Made by a program: the position numbers and the translations under genes. Positions 17,273 through 27,415 of a stretch of DNA of 64,000 nt are shown here, one piece after another. How positions within the stretch are numbered: the stretch's first letter is position 1; each line of letters opens with the position of its first letter. Under the pieces are notes generated by a model. That model saw only the letters and a program-made list of their open reading frames with translations, searched no databases and was not told where the DNA came from. Source of the stretch: G963663495 sp963663495 (lineage in GTDB: Bacteria; Bacteroidota; Rhodothermia; Rhodothermales; Bin80); the NCBI GenBank assembly GCA_963663495.1, contig OY760427.1:4464001-4528000 (forward strand). Direction: 5' to 3'.

Positions 17273-18511
17273 ATGTCCAAAGATGTCATGCAGATAGAAA
17301 ACCCCGGCACACTACCGGAGGGTCTCCAGAAGATACTAGACACGGGGATCGATTCCCTGAAGCTGTTAGTAGAGCATCTTGGCACGATGCAACTGGCGTT
17401 TTTTCTTGCGGTCATGGAAGCCGAGGTAAAGTCTCTCTGCGGTGTGCGCAGAAAGCGCGACAACAATAAGCAGCACAAGGGGCGGTACGAGCGGTGGGGG
17501 AGCAGACCGGGCTCTATCATGATTGGAGATGAGCGGGTAAAGGTGAGTGTGCCGCGTGTACAGGACCGGGTGAAGGGTAAAGCGCGTCCTCTGGAGACCT
17601 ACAAATTGTTGCACAAGCCGAATCCGAATATGGTGGAGCGTATCGCCCGGAAAATTGTGTATGGTATTAGCCAGCGGAACTACAAGAAGGTGGCAACGGA
17701 GTTTGTTGGCAGTTTTGGATTGAGCGCTTCCTCAATCAGTCGCAAGTACAAGAGTTACAGTGCACAGGTATTGAAGGAGCAGGAGGAGCGTAATCTGGCG
17801 GAGAACACGTTTGTAGCGTTGCTGCTGGACGGCAAGTACTTTCAGGGGGTGCAGGTATTGATTTGTGTAGGGATTACGGAGACGGGCGAGAAGATAGTAG
17901 TAGGGATGGTGGAGACGGCGACAGAGAACGCCGAGGCGGTACAAGGGCTGCTGCAGGATTTGATTGATCGCGGTCTGCGGTATGATAAGGGGCTTTTGGT
18001 CATCTTAGATGGTTCCAAAGGGCTCCAGAAGGCGGTGAAAGCGGTATTTGGTGATAAGGCACAGGTACAGCGGTGTACTTGGCATAAGCGAGAGAATGTG
18101 GTGAGTTACATTGAGAAAGAGGCCGAAAAGGTGCGGGTTCGGGGGGAGTTGCAGCAGGCGTACGACGAGCCGAATTACGACAAGGCAAAGGATGCGCTTC
18201 TGAGCATAAAAAAGGGGTTGAAGGAGTCCCATCCCAAGGCAGCGAACAGCTTGTCTGAGGGGTTGGAAGAGACTTTGACGCTCCATAGGCTGGGGGTGGC
18301 GGAGGAACTGGGACGCAGTTTGCAGACCAATAACATCATGGAGAACCTGAACAGTTTGATTGCTCAACGATGCCGGAATGTCGCGCGTTGGATGAATTCG
18401 AGTCAACGTCAACGATGGGCAGCCATGGCCAATAGGGAGTCGGAGACATGGAGCATGAAGATCCTACCCTGTGCAGACCACCTGCCGGAACTACAAGCAG
18501 TTCTACTGTAG
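17273..18511 (+). CDS. IS256/Mutator-family transposase
   Basis: 412 aa with full DDE set: D186 (LLLDGKY), D246 (VILDGSKGL) and E357 (NNIMENLNS), plus the C-x2-H motif RCTWHKRENVV. The N-terminal DNA-binding segment includes SLCGVRRKRDNN, YERWGSRPGSI and VSVPRVQDR. Length and order match IS256-family enzymes. It follows the accessory gene by three bases. Intact and probably active; related to, but clearly diverged from, the 447-aa enzyme at 38154-39497. Confidence 0.93.
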   Translation: MSKDVMQIENPGTLPEGLQKILDTGIDSLKLLVEHLGTMQLAFFLAVMEAEVKSLCGVRRKRDNNKQHKGRYERWGSRPGSIMIGDERVKVSVPRVQDRVKGKARPLETYKLLHKPNPNMVERIARKIVYGISQRNYKKVATEFVGSFGLSASSISRKYKSYSAQVLKEQEERNLAENTFVALLLDGKYFQGVQVLICVGITETGEKIVVGMVETATENAEAVQGLLQDLIDRGLRYDKGLLVILDGSKGLQKAVKAVFGDKAQVQRCTWHKRENVVSYIEKEAEKVRVRGELQQAYDEPNYDKAKDALLSIKKGLKESHPKAANSLSEGLEETLTLHRLGVAEELGRSLQTNNIMENLNSLIAQRCRNVARWMNSSQRQRWAAMANRESETWSMKILPCADHLPELQAVLL

Positions 18512-19521
18512 AAGCGTGTACCGTACCACGATGCGTGCGATAATGGGGGCAGGATCGTGCTGTGTGACGGGTTCGGCTGTCACTTAGGGGTAACAGCGCT
18601 ATAGAGGCGTAGTGTAAGGCCTCCGTAGACGATGTAACGTGTCACTCCGCGATAAGCGGAGTAGGGGGAGATGTATCTGGAGGGCACGCATGTCCCCGCC
18701 AAAGCCGTATCGGAGGGCCCAGAAGGGCTCTCATCAGACGGTAAGCGGGCTAAATGGGGTTCAAATGTGCCGAAAACACGCCAACGAGGCGGTAGATCAC
18801 GCGTACGGTGATCTATCCGGCCAATAAGGAGCCTACGGCTGTGCGCGGAGGGGTAGTCATCAAGGGAGCCAAGGCGAATGTGAAAAGACTACCCTGTGCC
18901 AGGAAGGTGTCGTAATTATCATCAGCATTATTGCAGCGCGTACGATCCATAAGTGCTTGCCGGAACATGAGTTCGGTCGTGGTACGATGCGTGCGGAATT
19001 GGAGGGTGCATCGTAGCGTGGTTGGTAGGATTGACGGGTTTACGTTGCTACATACACGCGTGGCTGTCCACTATGCCTGCAGATGGCACGTTTGAAGCCG
19101 CTACCACGGTGTGCATGCGTGCAAAAGGGCTCATATAGGCTGTTCAGTAAGGAAAAACGTGCCTGAATCTGCCTGCAACACGCCAACGAGGCCGTAAATC
19201 ATGCGTGCAGGTCAATTAGTGAGGTGGAGTCGTTAAGCAGGACAATATTATCCTGGACAAACCACCGAAGCTGTAAGCAGCTCTACTGTAGAAACGCGTA
19301 CAGCAACGCAGCGATAGTATATGCTGAAAGATGGATACGGTCGTGCAATGCCACGGTGCGTGCGATAATGGGTGCTGGATCGTGCTATGTGACAGGTTCG
19401 GCCGCCAATTAGGGGGTAATAGCGCTATAGAGGCGCGGTGTAAGGCCTCTGTAGACGATGTACCGCGTCACTCGCCATGAGCGGAGGACACGCATGCCCC
19501 AGCCAAAGCCGTATCGGAGCG
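18512..19521 (+). repeat. Non-coding, hairpin-rich repeat segment of IS256-A
   Basis: No credible gene. Repeated modules: (1) CTATAGAGGC...GCCTCCGTAG (18599-18628) followed by the perfect hairpin ACTCCGC-GATAA-GCGGAGT (18644-18662), with a second copy of the first stem at 19425-19454. (2) AACACGCCAACGAGGC blocks at about 18776 and 19187, the first followed by a stem around GATCACGCGTACGGTGATC. (3) A motif of about 97 bp at 19110-19206 containing GCAAAAGGGCTCATATAGG and GTGCCTGAATCTGCCTGC. The 97-bp motif is shared with IS256-B and the 51-kb fragment. It may encode a structured RNA or transposase binding sites. Confidence 0.7.
18580..18665 (+). ncRNA. Candidate structured RNA module (two stems)
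   Basis: Two consecutive stems, CTATAGAGGC with GCCTCCGTAG and ACTCCGC with GCGGAGT. The first stem is kept in the copies at 19425-19454 and 51128-51157, where one stem base differs (GCCTCTGTAG) and restores an A-T pair. Expression is not shown; the strand follows the transposase. Confidence 0.3.
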
Positions 19522-19529
19522 CCCAAAAG

Positions 19530-21614
19530 GTATCCGTCCGGTGAAGCACATTATAACCGAGGGTATTTACTCTCTCAATTAGAGTAAGTTAGAGCGCGGT
19601 TCGAAGGATTATAGGCTAGCGTCGGTTGGGTGTGCAGGAGTTAAGTACCTAACAGCGTATTCGCAGACCCGTACACGGATCTATCGGATGACCCGGGCGC
19701 GCCTGTTTAGGGGCTCCTATGCCGCTTTCTTGACGGTAGCTTGCTGCAAGTCCCGACTAGCTTTCCAATGATGGGGCAAGAGTTCAGCCATGCGGTCGGC
19801 AGGATGTGTCGGAAGACGGCGTAGTACGTCGGTAAGCCATTCAATCGGGTTTATCGATTGCAACTTGCATGTGGCAAAAAGAGCGTACAGTACTGCGGAC
19901 CGCTGCGCTGCCGCATGCGATCCCGCAAACAGATGGTTTTTTCGACCAAGCGCAATCGCTCGCATCTGGTTCTCGACCAGATTGTTATCAATCTCAACCT
20001 TACCGTCTTCCAAGTAACAAGCCAGCTTCTCCCACCTGTTGAGCATGTACCCCACGGCTTCATCCCATCCCGCACTCGGCCGGTGCTCACTACTCTCCTC
20101 AAGCCATGGCTTCAACTTCTCCAGTACCGGCCGTGCCTCCTCCTGTCGTACCTCTACACGCCGAGCCGGACCAGCTCCCTCCTTACGCAACCCACGCTCT
20201 ATCGCATACAACTGCCGGATTTCCTCCATTACATGGCGCACCTTCTTGGGCTCCTTTTTCCTGCAGTCATAAAACTTGCGACGCGCATGCGCCATACATC
20301 CAAACAGCGTTATCCCGCCCCGCGTACCAAACGCATCGTACACCACATACCCGTCGGTTTGCATCGCCCCTCTATATCCGCGCAAGAATTCCCAGGGTCC
20401 AGCGCGCGCACGGCTCGGGCTGTAATCCATCATCACCACCTTCGCCCGCGGTGCCAGGTATACCCAAAGATAGCCGCGATGCGTCTTTCCTTCGTTTTTC
20501 TTCCCTTCCTTCTCCTTCCCTTTCTTCTCCTTCCCTTTCTTCTTCGGCTTTTGCACCGGGAACGTTGTCTCATCCACCTGCAGATACCCGCTACGAAGCA
20601 CCTCCTTACGCAACGCATCTCCTAACGGACCCAGATACGTCGCTACCTTCGCAATCCAATCCCCCATTGTAGCAGCCGATAGCTTCACGCCATGGCGCTG
20701 AAACTTCTTCCGCAGCCGGTATAGCGGCATATGATCGACATATTTGGCTACCGCCAAATACGCCAACAACCCCGGACCCGCCTTCCCCTTCGGTATGACA
20801 CGCTTCGGCAACGGCGCTATGACCACCCCCTTGCGAGGCTCCTTGCAGACAACGTACTTCGGCCGCACAATCCGTACTACCCTCGTGAAGCCCGGCACAT
20901 ATTCCAGGTACTCCGTTACTTCCTCGCCGATGTACTTCATACCCGCGGTGCTGCCCTCCGGCTCAAGGCGGATCACCTCTCTGGGCAGATGGTCCGGAAT
21001 CGGCCCACGCACCGGCTTGTTCTTCCCACGCCGCTTGCGCTTTACCGGGACATACTCGTCCTCCTCCTCCTCGGGCTCAACAGCTTCTGGTTCCTCTCCA
21101 GACAACCGGCCTTGCTGCGCATTGTCCGCCGGCGTGTAACGCTCACTCTTTTTGCCAGAGAGTAGGCGATGTGCTTGTTCCAACCTGTCTTCCAGATGGC
21201 TAATCTTCGCAGCCATATCCGCGATGTTCTTGGATAGACGATCGGCTTTTTTCTCCAAGCGACGGACCTGTTTTCGCAGATCCTTGTTCTCAGCCTCTTG
21301 GTTTCTTAGCCTCTGAAAAAGGACTTCACCGGCAGGAGAAGAGGGGGAGAAAGATGCCTTGGACCGCATAGTTCATGTACATCTGCGTTCTCCACAATGT
21401 TCCGGTTCTTCTCCCCAAAACCCATGTTTTTTGTCCCAAAAGACGCTGATTGCTGCCTGCATTCAGGCGCCAAGACGATAAGCTGCACACCACTCCGAAA
21501 TTCCCATATCGGCACACCAAACCCGGCGTATAATCACCTTGCACTAAGCTCTACAAGCGGACTACGCAGACCAATGCTAAGCCCGCTTTACCATGTACTT
21601 TACCGTACGGATAC
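19530..21614 (-). mobile_element. Single-gene IS66-family element inserted in IS256-A
   Basis: 2085 bp with ends GTATCCGTCCGGTGAAGCAC and, inverted, GTATCCGTACGGTAAAGTAC. It is flanked by CCCAAAAG on both sides (19522-19529, 21615-21622), the 8-bp duplication usual for IS66. The fragment at 51111-51718 has the empty site (GCGCCCAAAAGGGCTG), confirming the boundaries. Only the large transposase gene is present, as in the ISBst12-type subgroup. Confidence 0.93.
19717..21369 (-). CDS. IS66-family transposase (TnpC type)
   Basis: 550 aa. A coiled-coil start (LRNQEAENKDLRKQVRRLEKKADRL), an IS66 zinc-binding-like region (EVIRLEPEGSTAGMKYIGEE), then the DDE domain: QVDETTFPVQ, MQTDGYVVYDAFG and EIDNNLVENQMRAIALGRKN, and the usual C-terminus GSHAAAQRSAVLYALFATCK. 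A lysine-rich low-complexity insert (KKKGKEKKGKEKEGKKNEGK) lies before the HRGYLWVY motif. Frame and catalytic residues are intact. Confidence 0.95.
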   Translation of the reverse strand: MRSKASFSPSSPAGEVLFQRLRNQEAENKDLRKQVRRLEKKADRLSKNIADMAAKISHLEDRLEQAHRLLSGKKSERYTPADNAQQGRLSGEEPEAVEPEEEEDEYVPVKRKRRGKNKPVRGPIPDHLPREVIRLEPEGSTAGMKYIGEEVTEYLEYVPGFTRVVRIVRPKYVVCKEPRKGVVIAPLPKRVIPKGKAGPGLLAYLAVAKYVDHMPLYRLRKKFQRHGVKLSAATMGDWIAKVATYLGPLGDALRKEVLRSGYLQVDETTFPVQKPKKKGKEKKGKEKEGKKNEGKTHRGYLWVYLAPRAKVVMMDYSPSRARAGPWEFLRGYRGAMQTDGYVVYDAFGTRGGITLFGCMAHARRKFYDCRKKEPKKVRHVMEEIRQLYAIERGLRKEGAGPARRVEVRQEEARPVLEKLKPWLEESSEHRPSAGWDEAVGYMLNRWEKLACYLEDGKVEIDNNLVENQMRAIALGRKNHLFAGSHAAAQRSAVLYALFATCKLQSINPIEWLTDVLRRLPTHPADRMAELLPHHWKASRDLQQATVKKAA

Positions 21615-22119
21615 CCCAAAAGGGCTGTTCTCAGGCGTTCACCGGACTGAATAGCACCCAAGACCGCCGAAAACGCGCCAACGACGCCGTAAATCACGCG
21701 TACCGTGATCAGTCCTGCCAATAAGACTGCCTACTGCCGGAACAGAAGTTTGATCGTGGTACGATGCGTGCGGTATTGGATGATAGGATTGGCGCGTTTA
21801 GGTCGTTACACCCGCGTGGAAGGTTAGCATACCTGCAGATGGTGTGCTTGAATCCGCTACCGCGGTGTCAGCGCGTGCAAAAAGGGCTCATATAGGCTGT
21901 TCAGTAAGGAGAAACGCGCCTGAATCTGCCTGCAACACGGCAACGACACCGTAAATCACGCGGCAGATATCTGCGGGCTTGATAACCGCTGCAAAAGTCC
22001 ATAATTCTTTGATCAGAACTACAATCAGGGGTGTCAGGATGAGCGCAGAATCTGTACATTATAGCCGTTCCAGCCGGCACCGACCGGATTTTCAGCCAAC
22101 AAGGAATGGCACGCCGCCG
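21615..22119 (+). repeat. Right-end non-coding segment of IS256-A
   Basis: Continues the repeat-rich segment after the IS66. The block GCGCCAACGACGCCGTAAATC with hairpin ATCACG-CGTAC-CGTGAT is near 21670, and a copy of the 97-bp motif is at 21867-21963. The terminal 500 bp are nearly identical to 51230-51718. No gene is supported here. Confidence 0.75.
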
Positions 22120-22261
22120 GGGAACCTTACCTTGATGATGTCAAAACCACAAGAATGGTACCAGTAGTTGGTTTCGTTGCTCGCAGGGATTTATTTCGAA
22201 TCTGAGTTGGCTCTACCCCCCGTCATGCCATCCCATTGCCCTGCAATATTTCATGTCAGCG

Positions 22262-22470
22262 CAAATTTGGGGAATTATATAGCTGACTGCCCGCGCGTTA
22301 CTGTTTGCGCATTGGTGGTGCGGACAGGATGGCTTTCGCCAGTTCTTCTGGTATGGTAGGGATGGATTGTTGGATATTGAGAATGTCGTTTGTTATGGGG
22401 CGGCCGGGGCGTTTCGTTTCCTGAATTATGTCATCGGGCTTCGGGGATTTATCTATGCGCATGGCGTTAT
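22262..22470 (-). mobile_element. Solitary end of a tnpB-type element
   Basis: GGGGAATTATATAGCTGACTG and the following ATTGGTGGTGCGGACAGG and GGCTTTCGCCAGTTCTTC match the left ends of the two tnpB elements (7362 and 59980). No tnpB or second end is nearby. It carries the best-preserved version of the small minus-strand reading frame found at those ends. Confidence 0.6.
22298..22462 (-). CDS. Small basic protein associated with tnpB-element ends
   Basis: 54 aa from ATG at 22462: MRIDKSPKPDDIIQETK, then RPGRPITNDILN (an AT-hook-like GRP core) and a C-terminus EELAKAILSAPPMRKQ. Decayed copies of the C-terminus occur in the left ends of both tnpB elements (YEELAKAILSALPKHKK and YEQLAKAILSAPPKHNK), in the same orientation relative to the end. 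Conservation of the peptide across three ends suggests it was a real gene. Function unknown; DNA-end binding is only a guess. Confidence 0.5.
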   Translation of the reverse strand: MRIDKSPKPDDIIQETKRPGRPITNDILNIQQSIPTIPEELAKAILSAPPMRKQ

Positions 22471-22706
22471 AGGCTATAGAATAGCACTAAACCATTGGGG
22501 CAGAATACCGCAATGATTTCGTGGCGGACATCTGCCTATAGCATGTAGGAGGCTGCATACATTGCCATCCGGTTTTCACGACAGGCGATCCATTTCAGGA
22601 CCGATTCCTTAGCCTATATTGGGACGCTCTTGACAATGCGGAAGTACCGGGCGGACCCCGGTACAGGCCACGAAGCGCACCGGACGAACCCATGAGACAC
22701 GGGCCA

Positions 22707-22934
22707 TCAAGCACAGACATGGAAAAGCTGGCGCATAACGGCCCTGACCACCGGAATGGGTACGGCGTTGCCAGTAAGCCGTCTGACGGTCGTTATCGGA
22801 CTGTCAATCTCGTAGCTGTCGGGGAAGCCTTGCAGGCGCAGTATCGCGCGGCCCGTTCGTCTCCGTTCTTCGTCCACGAGCAAGTAGTGGTAGCCGGCCG
22901 ATGCCCGGAGTGCGCATGAGTACGGATGGCTTGA
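22707..22934 (-). pseudogene. C5-cytosine DNA methyltransferase, C-terminal fragment
   Basis: 75 residues with the end of a m5C methyltransferase: RLQGFPDSYEI, then the motif X region LTGNAVPIPVVRAVMRQL. Motifs I-IX, including the catalytic PC and ENV, are missing. The fragment begins exactly at the outer end of the IS1634 copy (22935), so truncation is associated with that element; no matching N-terminal part is seen beyond 27632. Confidence 0.8.
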
Positions 22935-23285
22935 CATAACTTCGCCATTTCGTAGTGCTACTAACCTACGGAATTCTCCCGTGGCCATATTTGGACCGTT
23001 TTTTTCAGGAGCAATGGATGGTGAGATTTACCGGATCGGTTGAAGTTGGTTTAGGGTGGGTTGAATCCCTGATTACCTAGTGTTTTGCCGCCTGTTTCGC
23101 TGCGATCTATCTCGGATCGTTTCCATCGGACGTAGCTCTGGTGGCTCCATCTGGAGTACGCTACCTCAACCGTTGTGAAGGGACCATGCGTCATGAGTCT
23201 GGAGGCTTCTGGCTCACCGGTGCACTCGCTTCCTCCACATGCTCGGTCACGGTGCGGGTCGCATCGGGATCATACACGTATCCCA

Positions 23286-25637
23286 GCCTAACTTCGCCAT
23301 TTCGTAGTGCTACTAACCTACGGAATTCTCCCGTGGCCATATTTGGACCGTTTTTTTCAGGAGCAATGGATGGTGAGATTTACCGGATCGGTTGAAGTTG
23401 GTTTAGGGTGGTTTGAATCCCTGATTACCTGGTGTTTTGCCGCCTGTTTCGCTGCGATCTATCTCGGATCGTTTCCATCGGACGTAGCTCTGGTGGCTCC
23501 ATCTGGAGTACGCTATCTCAACCGTTGTGAAGGGACCATACGTCATGAGTCTGGAGGCTTCTGGCTCACCGGTGCACTCGCTTCCTCCACATGCTCGGTC
23601 ACGGTGCGGGTCGCATCCGGATCATACACGTATCCCAGTACCGCAAAGAACTGTACCATACTCGGAGGCAGATCCTGATCCACCTCCGTGATCAGGTACC
23701 GATATTGGTTCTTAACCATCTTGGTCGTAATCCGACGAATCCTGTTCAACTTGTCTCGGATCGTCGCCCAACTATCATGAATCCCGTGTTCCTTGAGTCT
23801 GGTGCGAACCAGATGGGCAGCATGATAAGCCAGTACCGTGATGAACAGATGCCCTTCAATGCGGTCATCTCTGCTGTGGTAGATGGGCCGTAGACCGAGG
23901 TCCGATTTCATGACTCTGAATGTGCGCTCAATCTCTGTAAGTCGCCAGTAGGTTCGTGCAACCTTTTCCACCGACCATCCGGTATGACTGGTCCGAAGCA
24001 CATACCCTCCGCTGGCCTGGGTGCGACGCGCATGCGAAGCACGCCGGGCTACCGTAACGGATTCTGCATGCTTGGTGCCCTCCTTTTTGCTGACCTCTAC
24101 CTCATACAGGTGTGAGACCTTCTTGTACTTTTCCTTCAGACGACCAACCTTTATCGTGACCTTTTCATAGTTCTTCAAGTACCCGGGTTTCGAGAGTCCC
24201 TCATGTAGTGTAGTGAGCGCCTTCACAAACTTCTTGCATTGGGTTTCAAGGATCTGATCCTCCTTCGCCTGCTTAGCCTCACTGTGCACAAACACGCGTA
24301 GTTCCGCATTATCTTCAACGTCTTTTTCGTCTTCAACATCTTCAACATCTTTTTCCTTTTTGGTGATCTTCCAGGCTTTGATCTTGACTCCCCCGGCGGT
24401 CGTAAACTGTTGATCCGGCTTGTTTTCGGGGACTGGAGGGGCTTTGGAACGCTCCACGGTGATCCAGTTCAGTCCCTGTTCTTTCAGGTACTGCAGATTC
24501 TGCTCCGTCGCAATGCCGGAGTCCATAATCACTGTGGGCGTAGCGCCGTTTAGTTTCTCAAGCGCCTCTTTGAGCGTTGCCGGTTCCCCTGCATTGCCCG
24601 GCAGGATCTGCACATTGCGGGGGAACCCCGAACCATCCAGGGTGAGCGCCAGCGTAACCAATGGACAATCACTGCGCTTCTGCTTGCTGCGCCCATGCGA
24701 CAACAACTTCCCTTTCTTCTTGCCGTGGTAATAGGTATTGGTTAAATCATAAAAGACGATCGTTTCTTCAAACTGCAATACCGCTTTGGTAATGCCAAAG
24801 AGTTTCTCCAGGATCTGATCCATATGCTTATGGATCAGATCCGTGCAACGATAGAGGGTGTTGAGACTCGGGGGTTCCAAATCCAGAAGCTGCAGAACAC
24901 TGGAGGTTTTACACAGCCATTTATGCGTTTCTCGTTCACTGCCCGGGTGGAGCATACGTCCGACGATCAGCGCACAGCAGAGCTTGACGTGTTTCTCGCA
25001 GAAGTTGAGCGAACGTAGCAGTACAGCCAGTCCGAGCTGTTCCAATGTCTGAAGGATCAGTCGTTCTCCGCCGACGGTCCGGGAATCGGGATGGGTTGTT
25101 TTCTCTGGATCAATGAGGTGTTGCTGATGGGATGTGCGATGGATGTCGTAGCCCTTGCTTTCGAGATGTGCAACGATGTCGTCTACCGCATTGAGAAAGG
25201 CTTCATCATTCTGGAAAGGGAGGATAGCTTTCCCTTTGAGTCGGGCAGTAACGCAATGGGTCAGTTCCCCCCACAGACTGCGGGGGATGTTGAAGTTCGG
25301 GCCGAGATTAAGGAGGGTACGGTGTTTGGAGGTACCGTCTTTGCGATAGGATTCGATGAGGGCAAAGCTGTTGCATTTCTTACCGTCTTTACGTTTGTAG
25401 GGTCGGTTTCGGATAAACATGATCGGGGTGTGGAATAGGTACAGGGTAAGGTACCGGGGTGGTTGGGGGGAGGTTCCCGTTCACACCTCTATGGCACTAC
25501 ATTACCTTTTCCGAAAAAGTCGGCTAAAAAAGGTCGAAAAACGCCGAATTTAGCCGAAATAGCCCTATTAGGAGGGAAAAACGGGAGAATTGGAGACGGA
25601 ACTCAGCGTTTTCCCCTGACTGGATGGCGAAGTTAGG
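23286..25637 (-). mobile_element. Inner IS1634-family element
   Basis: 2352 bp, ends CCTAACTTCGCCAT and, inverted, CCTAACTTCGCCATCC. Inserted into the transposase gene of another copy of itself with a 4-bp duplication CCAG. It carries one intact transposase gene. Confidence 0.92.
23543..25420 (-). CDS. IS1634-family transposase
   Basis: 625 aa starting MFIRNRPYKRKDGKK. Features of the IS1634 group of DDE transposases: VFYDLTNTYYHGKKKG (first catalytic Asp region), TVIMDSGIATEQNL (second Asp), and the C-terminal helix RLTEIERTFRVMKSDLGLRPIYH with the catalytic Glu, followed by GHLFITVLAYHAAHLV. An acidic linker KDVEDVEDEKDVEDN varies in length among the copies. Intact. Confidence 0.95.
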   Translation of the reverse strand: MFIRNRPYKRKDGKKCNSFALIESYRKDGTSKHRTLLNLGPNFNIPRSLWGELTHCVTARLKGKAILPFQNDEAFLNAVDDIVAHLESKGYDIHRTSHQQHLIDPEKTTHPDSRTVGGERLILQTLEQLGLAVLLRSLNFCEKHVKLCCALIVGRMLHPGSERETHKWLCKTSSVLQLLDLEPPSLNTLYRCTDLIHKHMDQILEKLFGITKAVLQFEETIVFYDLTNTYYHGKKKGKLLSHGRSKQKRSDCPLVTLALTLDGSGFPRNVQILPGNAGEPATLKEALEKLNGATPTVIMDSGIATEQNLQYLKEQGLNWITVERSKAPPVPENKPDQQFTTAGGVKIKAWKITKKEKDVEDVEDEKDVEDNAELRVFVHSEAKQAKEDQILETQCKKFVKALTTLHEGLSKPGYLKNYEKVTIKVGRLKEKYKKVSHLYEVEVSKKEGTKHAESVTVARRASHARRTQASGGYVLRTSHTGWSVEKVARTYWRLTEIERTFRVMKSDLGLRPIYHSRDDRIEGHLFITVLAYHAAHLVRTRLKEHGIHDSWATIRDKLNRIRRITTKMVKNQYRYLITEVDQDLPPSMVQFFAVLGYVYDPDATRTVTEHVEEASAPVSQKPPDS

Positions 25638-27415
25638 CCAGTACCGCAAAGAACTGTACCATACTCGGAGGCAGATCCTGATCCACCTCCGTGATCAGGT
25701 ACCGATATTGGTTCTTAACCATCTTGGTCGTAATCCGACGAATCCTGTTCAACCTGTCTCGGATCGTCGCCCAACTATCATGAATCCCGTGTTCCTTGAG
25801 TCTGGTGCGAACCAGATGGGCAGCATGATAAGCCAGTACCGTGATGAACAGATGCCCTTCAATGCGGTCATCTCTGCTGTGGTAGATGGGCCGTAGACCG
25901 AGGTCCGATTTCATGACTCTGAATGTGCGCTCAATCTCTGTAAGTCGCCAGTAGGTTCGTGCAACCGTTTCCACCGACCATCCGGTATGACTGGTCCGAA
26001 GCACATACCCTCCGCTGGCCTGGGTGCGACGCGCATGCGAAGCACGCCGGGTCACCGTAACGGATGCTGCATGCTTGGTGCCCTCCTTTTTGCTGACCTC
26101 TACCTCATACAGGTGTGAGACCTTCTTGTACTTTTCCTTCAGACGACCAACCTTTATCGTGACCTTTTCATAGTTCTTCAAGTACCCGGGTTTCGAGAGT
26201 CCCTCATGTAGTGTAGTGAGCGCCTTCACAAACTTCTTGCATTGGGTTTCAAGGATCTGATCCTCCTTCGCCTGCTTAGCCTCACTGTGCACAAACACGC
26301 GCAGTTCCGCATTATCTTCAACGTCTTTTTCGTCTTCAACATCTTCAACATCTTTGGTGATCTTCCAGGCTTTGATCTTGACTCCCCCTGCGGTCGTAAA
26401 CTGTTGATCCGGCTTGTTTTCGGGGACTGGAGGGGCTTTGGAACGCTCCACGGTGATCCAGTTCAGTCCCTGTTCTTTCAGGTACTGCAGATTCTGCTCC
26501 GTCGCAATGCCGGAGTCCATAATCACGGTGGGCGTAGCGCCGTTTAGTTTCTCAATCGCCTCTTTGAGCGTTGCCGGTTCCCCTGCATTGCCCGGCAGGA
26601 TCTGCACATTGCGGGGGAACCCCGAACCATCCAGAGTGAGCGCCAGCGTAACCAATGGACAATCACTGCGCTTCTCCTTGCTGCGCCCATGCGACAACAA
26701 CTTCCCTTTCTTCTTGCCGTGGTAATAGGTATTGGTTAAATCATAAAAAGACGATCGTTTCTTCAAACTGCAATACCGCTTTGGTAATGCCAAAGAGTTT
26801 CTCCATGATCTGATCCATATGCTTATGGATCAGATCCGTGCAACGATAGAGGGTGTTGAAACTCGGGGGTTCCAAATCCAGAAGCTGCAGAACACTGGAG
26901 GTTTTACACAGCCATTTATGCGTTTCTCGTTCACTGCCCGGGTGGAGCATACGTCCGACGATCAGCGCACAGCAGAGCTTGACGTGTTTCTCGCAGAAGT
27001 TGAGCGAACGTAGCAGTACAGCCAGTCCGAGCTGTTCCAAAGTCTGAAGGATCAGTCGTTCTCCGCCTACGGTCCGGGAATCGGGATGGGTTGTTTTCTC
27101 TGGATCAATGAGGTGTTGCTGATGGGATGTGCGATGGATGTCGTAGCCCTTGCTTTCGAGATGTGCAACGATGTCGTCGACCGCTTTGAGAAAGGCTTCA
27201 TCATTCTGGAAAGGGAGGCTGGCCTTCCCTTTGAGTCGGGCAGTAACACAGTGGGTCAGCTCCCCCCACAGACTGCGGGGGATGTTGAAGTTCGGGCCGA
27301 GATTAAGGAGGGTGCGGTGTTTGGAGGTACCGTCTTTGCGATAGGATTCGATGAGGGCAAAGCTGTTGCATTTCTTACCGTCTTTACGTTTGTAGGGTCG
27401 GTTTCGGATAAACAT
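25638..27415 (-). pseudogene. IS1634 transposase, frameshifted and interrupted
   Basis: Begins MFIRNRPYKRKDGKK at 27415. An extra A in the AAAAAG run near 26750 shifts the frame after QFEETIVF. The remaining frame runs to the inner IS insertion at 25638, and the last about 50 codons lie at 22969-23285 beyond it. Two independent lesions, so it is dead. Confidence 0.92.

Larger units (their letters stand above)
16110..22119 (+). mobile_element. IS256-A: 6.0-kb two-gene IS256-type element (contains an IS66)
   Basis: The left end GGCGGCGTGCCATTCCTTG (from 16110) recurs inverted at the right end (22091-22118), about 30 bp matching into TTGGCTGAAAA. GGGAACCTT flanks it (16101-16109 and 22120-22128), leaving one extra base at the right end; the same one-base excess occurs in IS256-B. 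Order: end, accessory paralogue (16208-17269), transposase (17273-18511), about 1.5 kb of repeat-rich non-coding DNA, end. An IS66 (19530-21614) sits in the non-coding part. A truncated copy of the right end is at 51111-51718. Confidence 0.88.

Noticed and set aside
18541..18680. tRNA-like gene in the IS256-A repeats
   Set aside because: Stems are present but no acceptor/T-arm arrangement or anticodon-arm geometry could be fitted.
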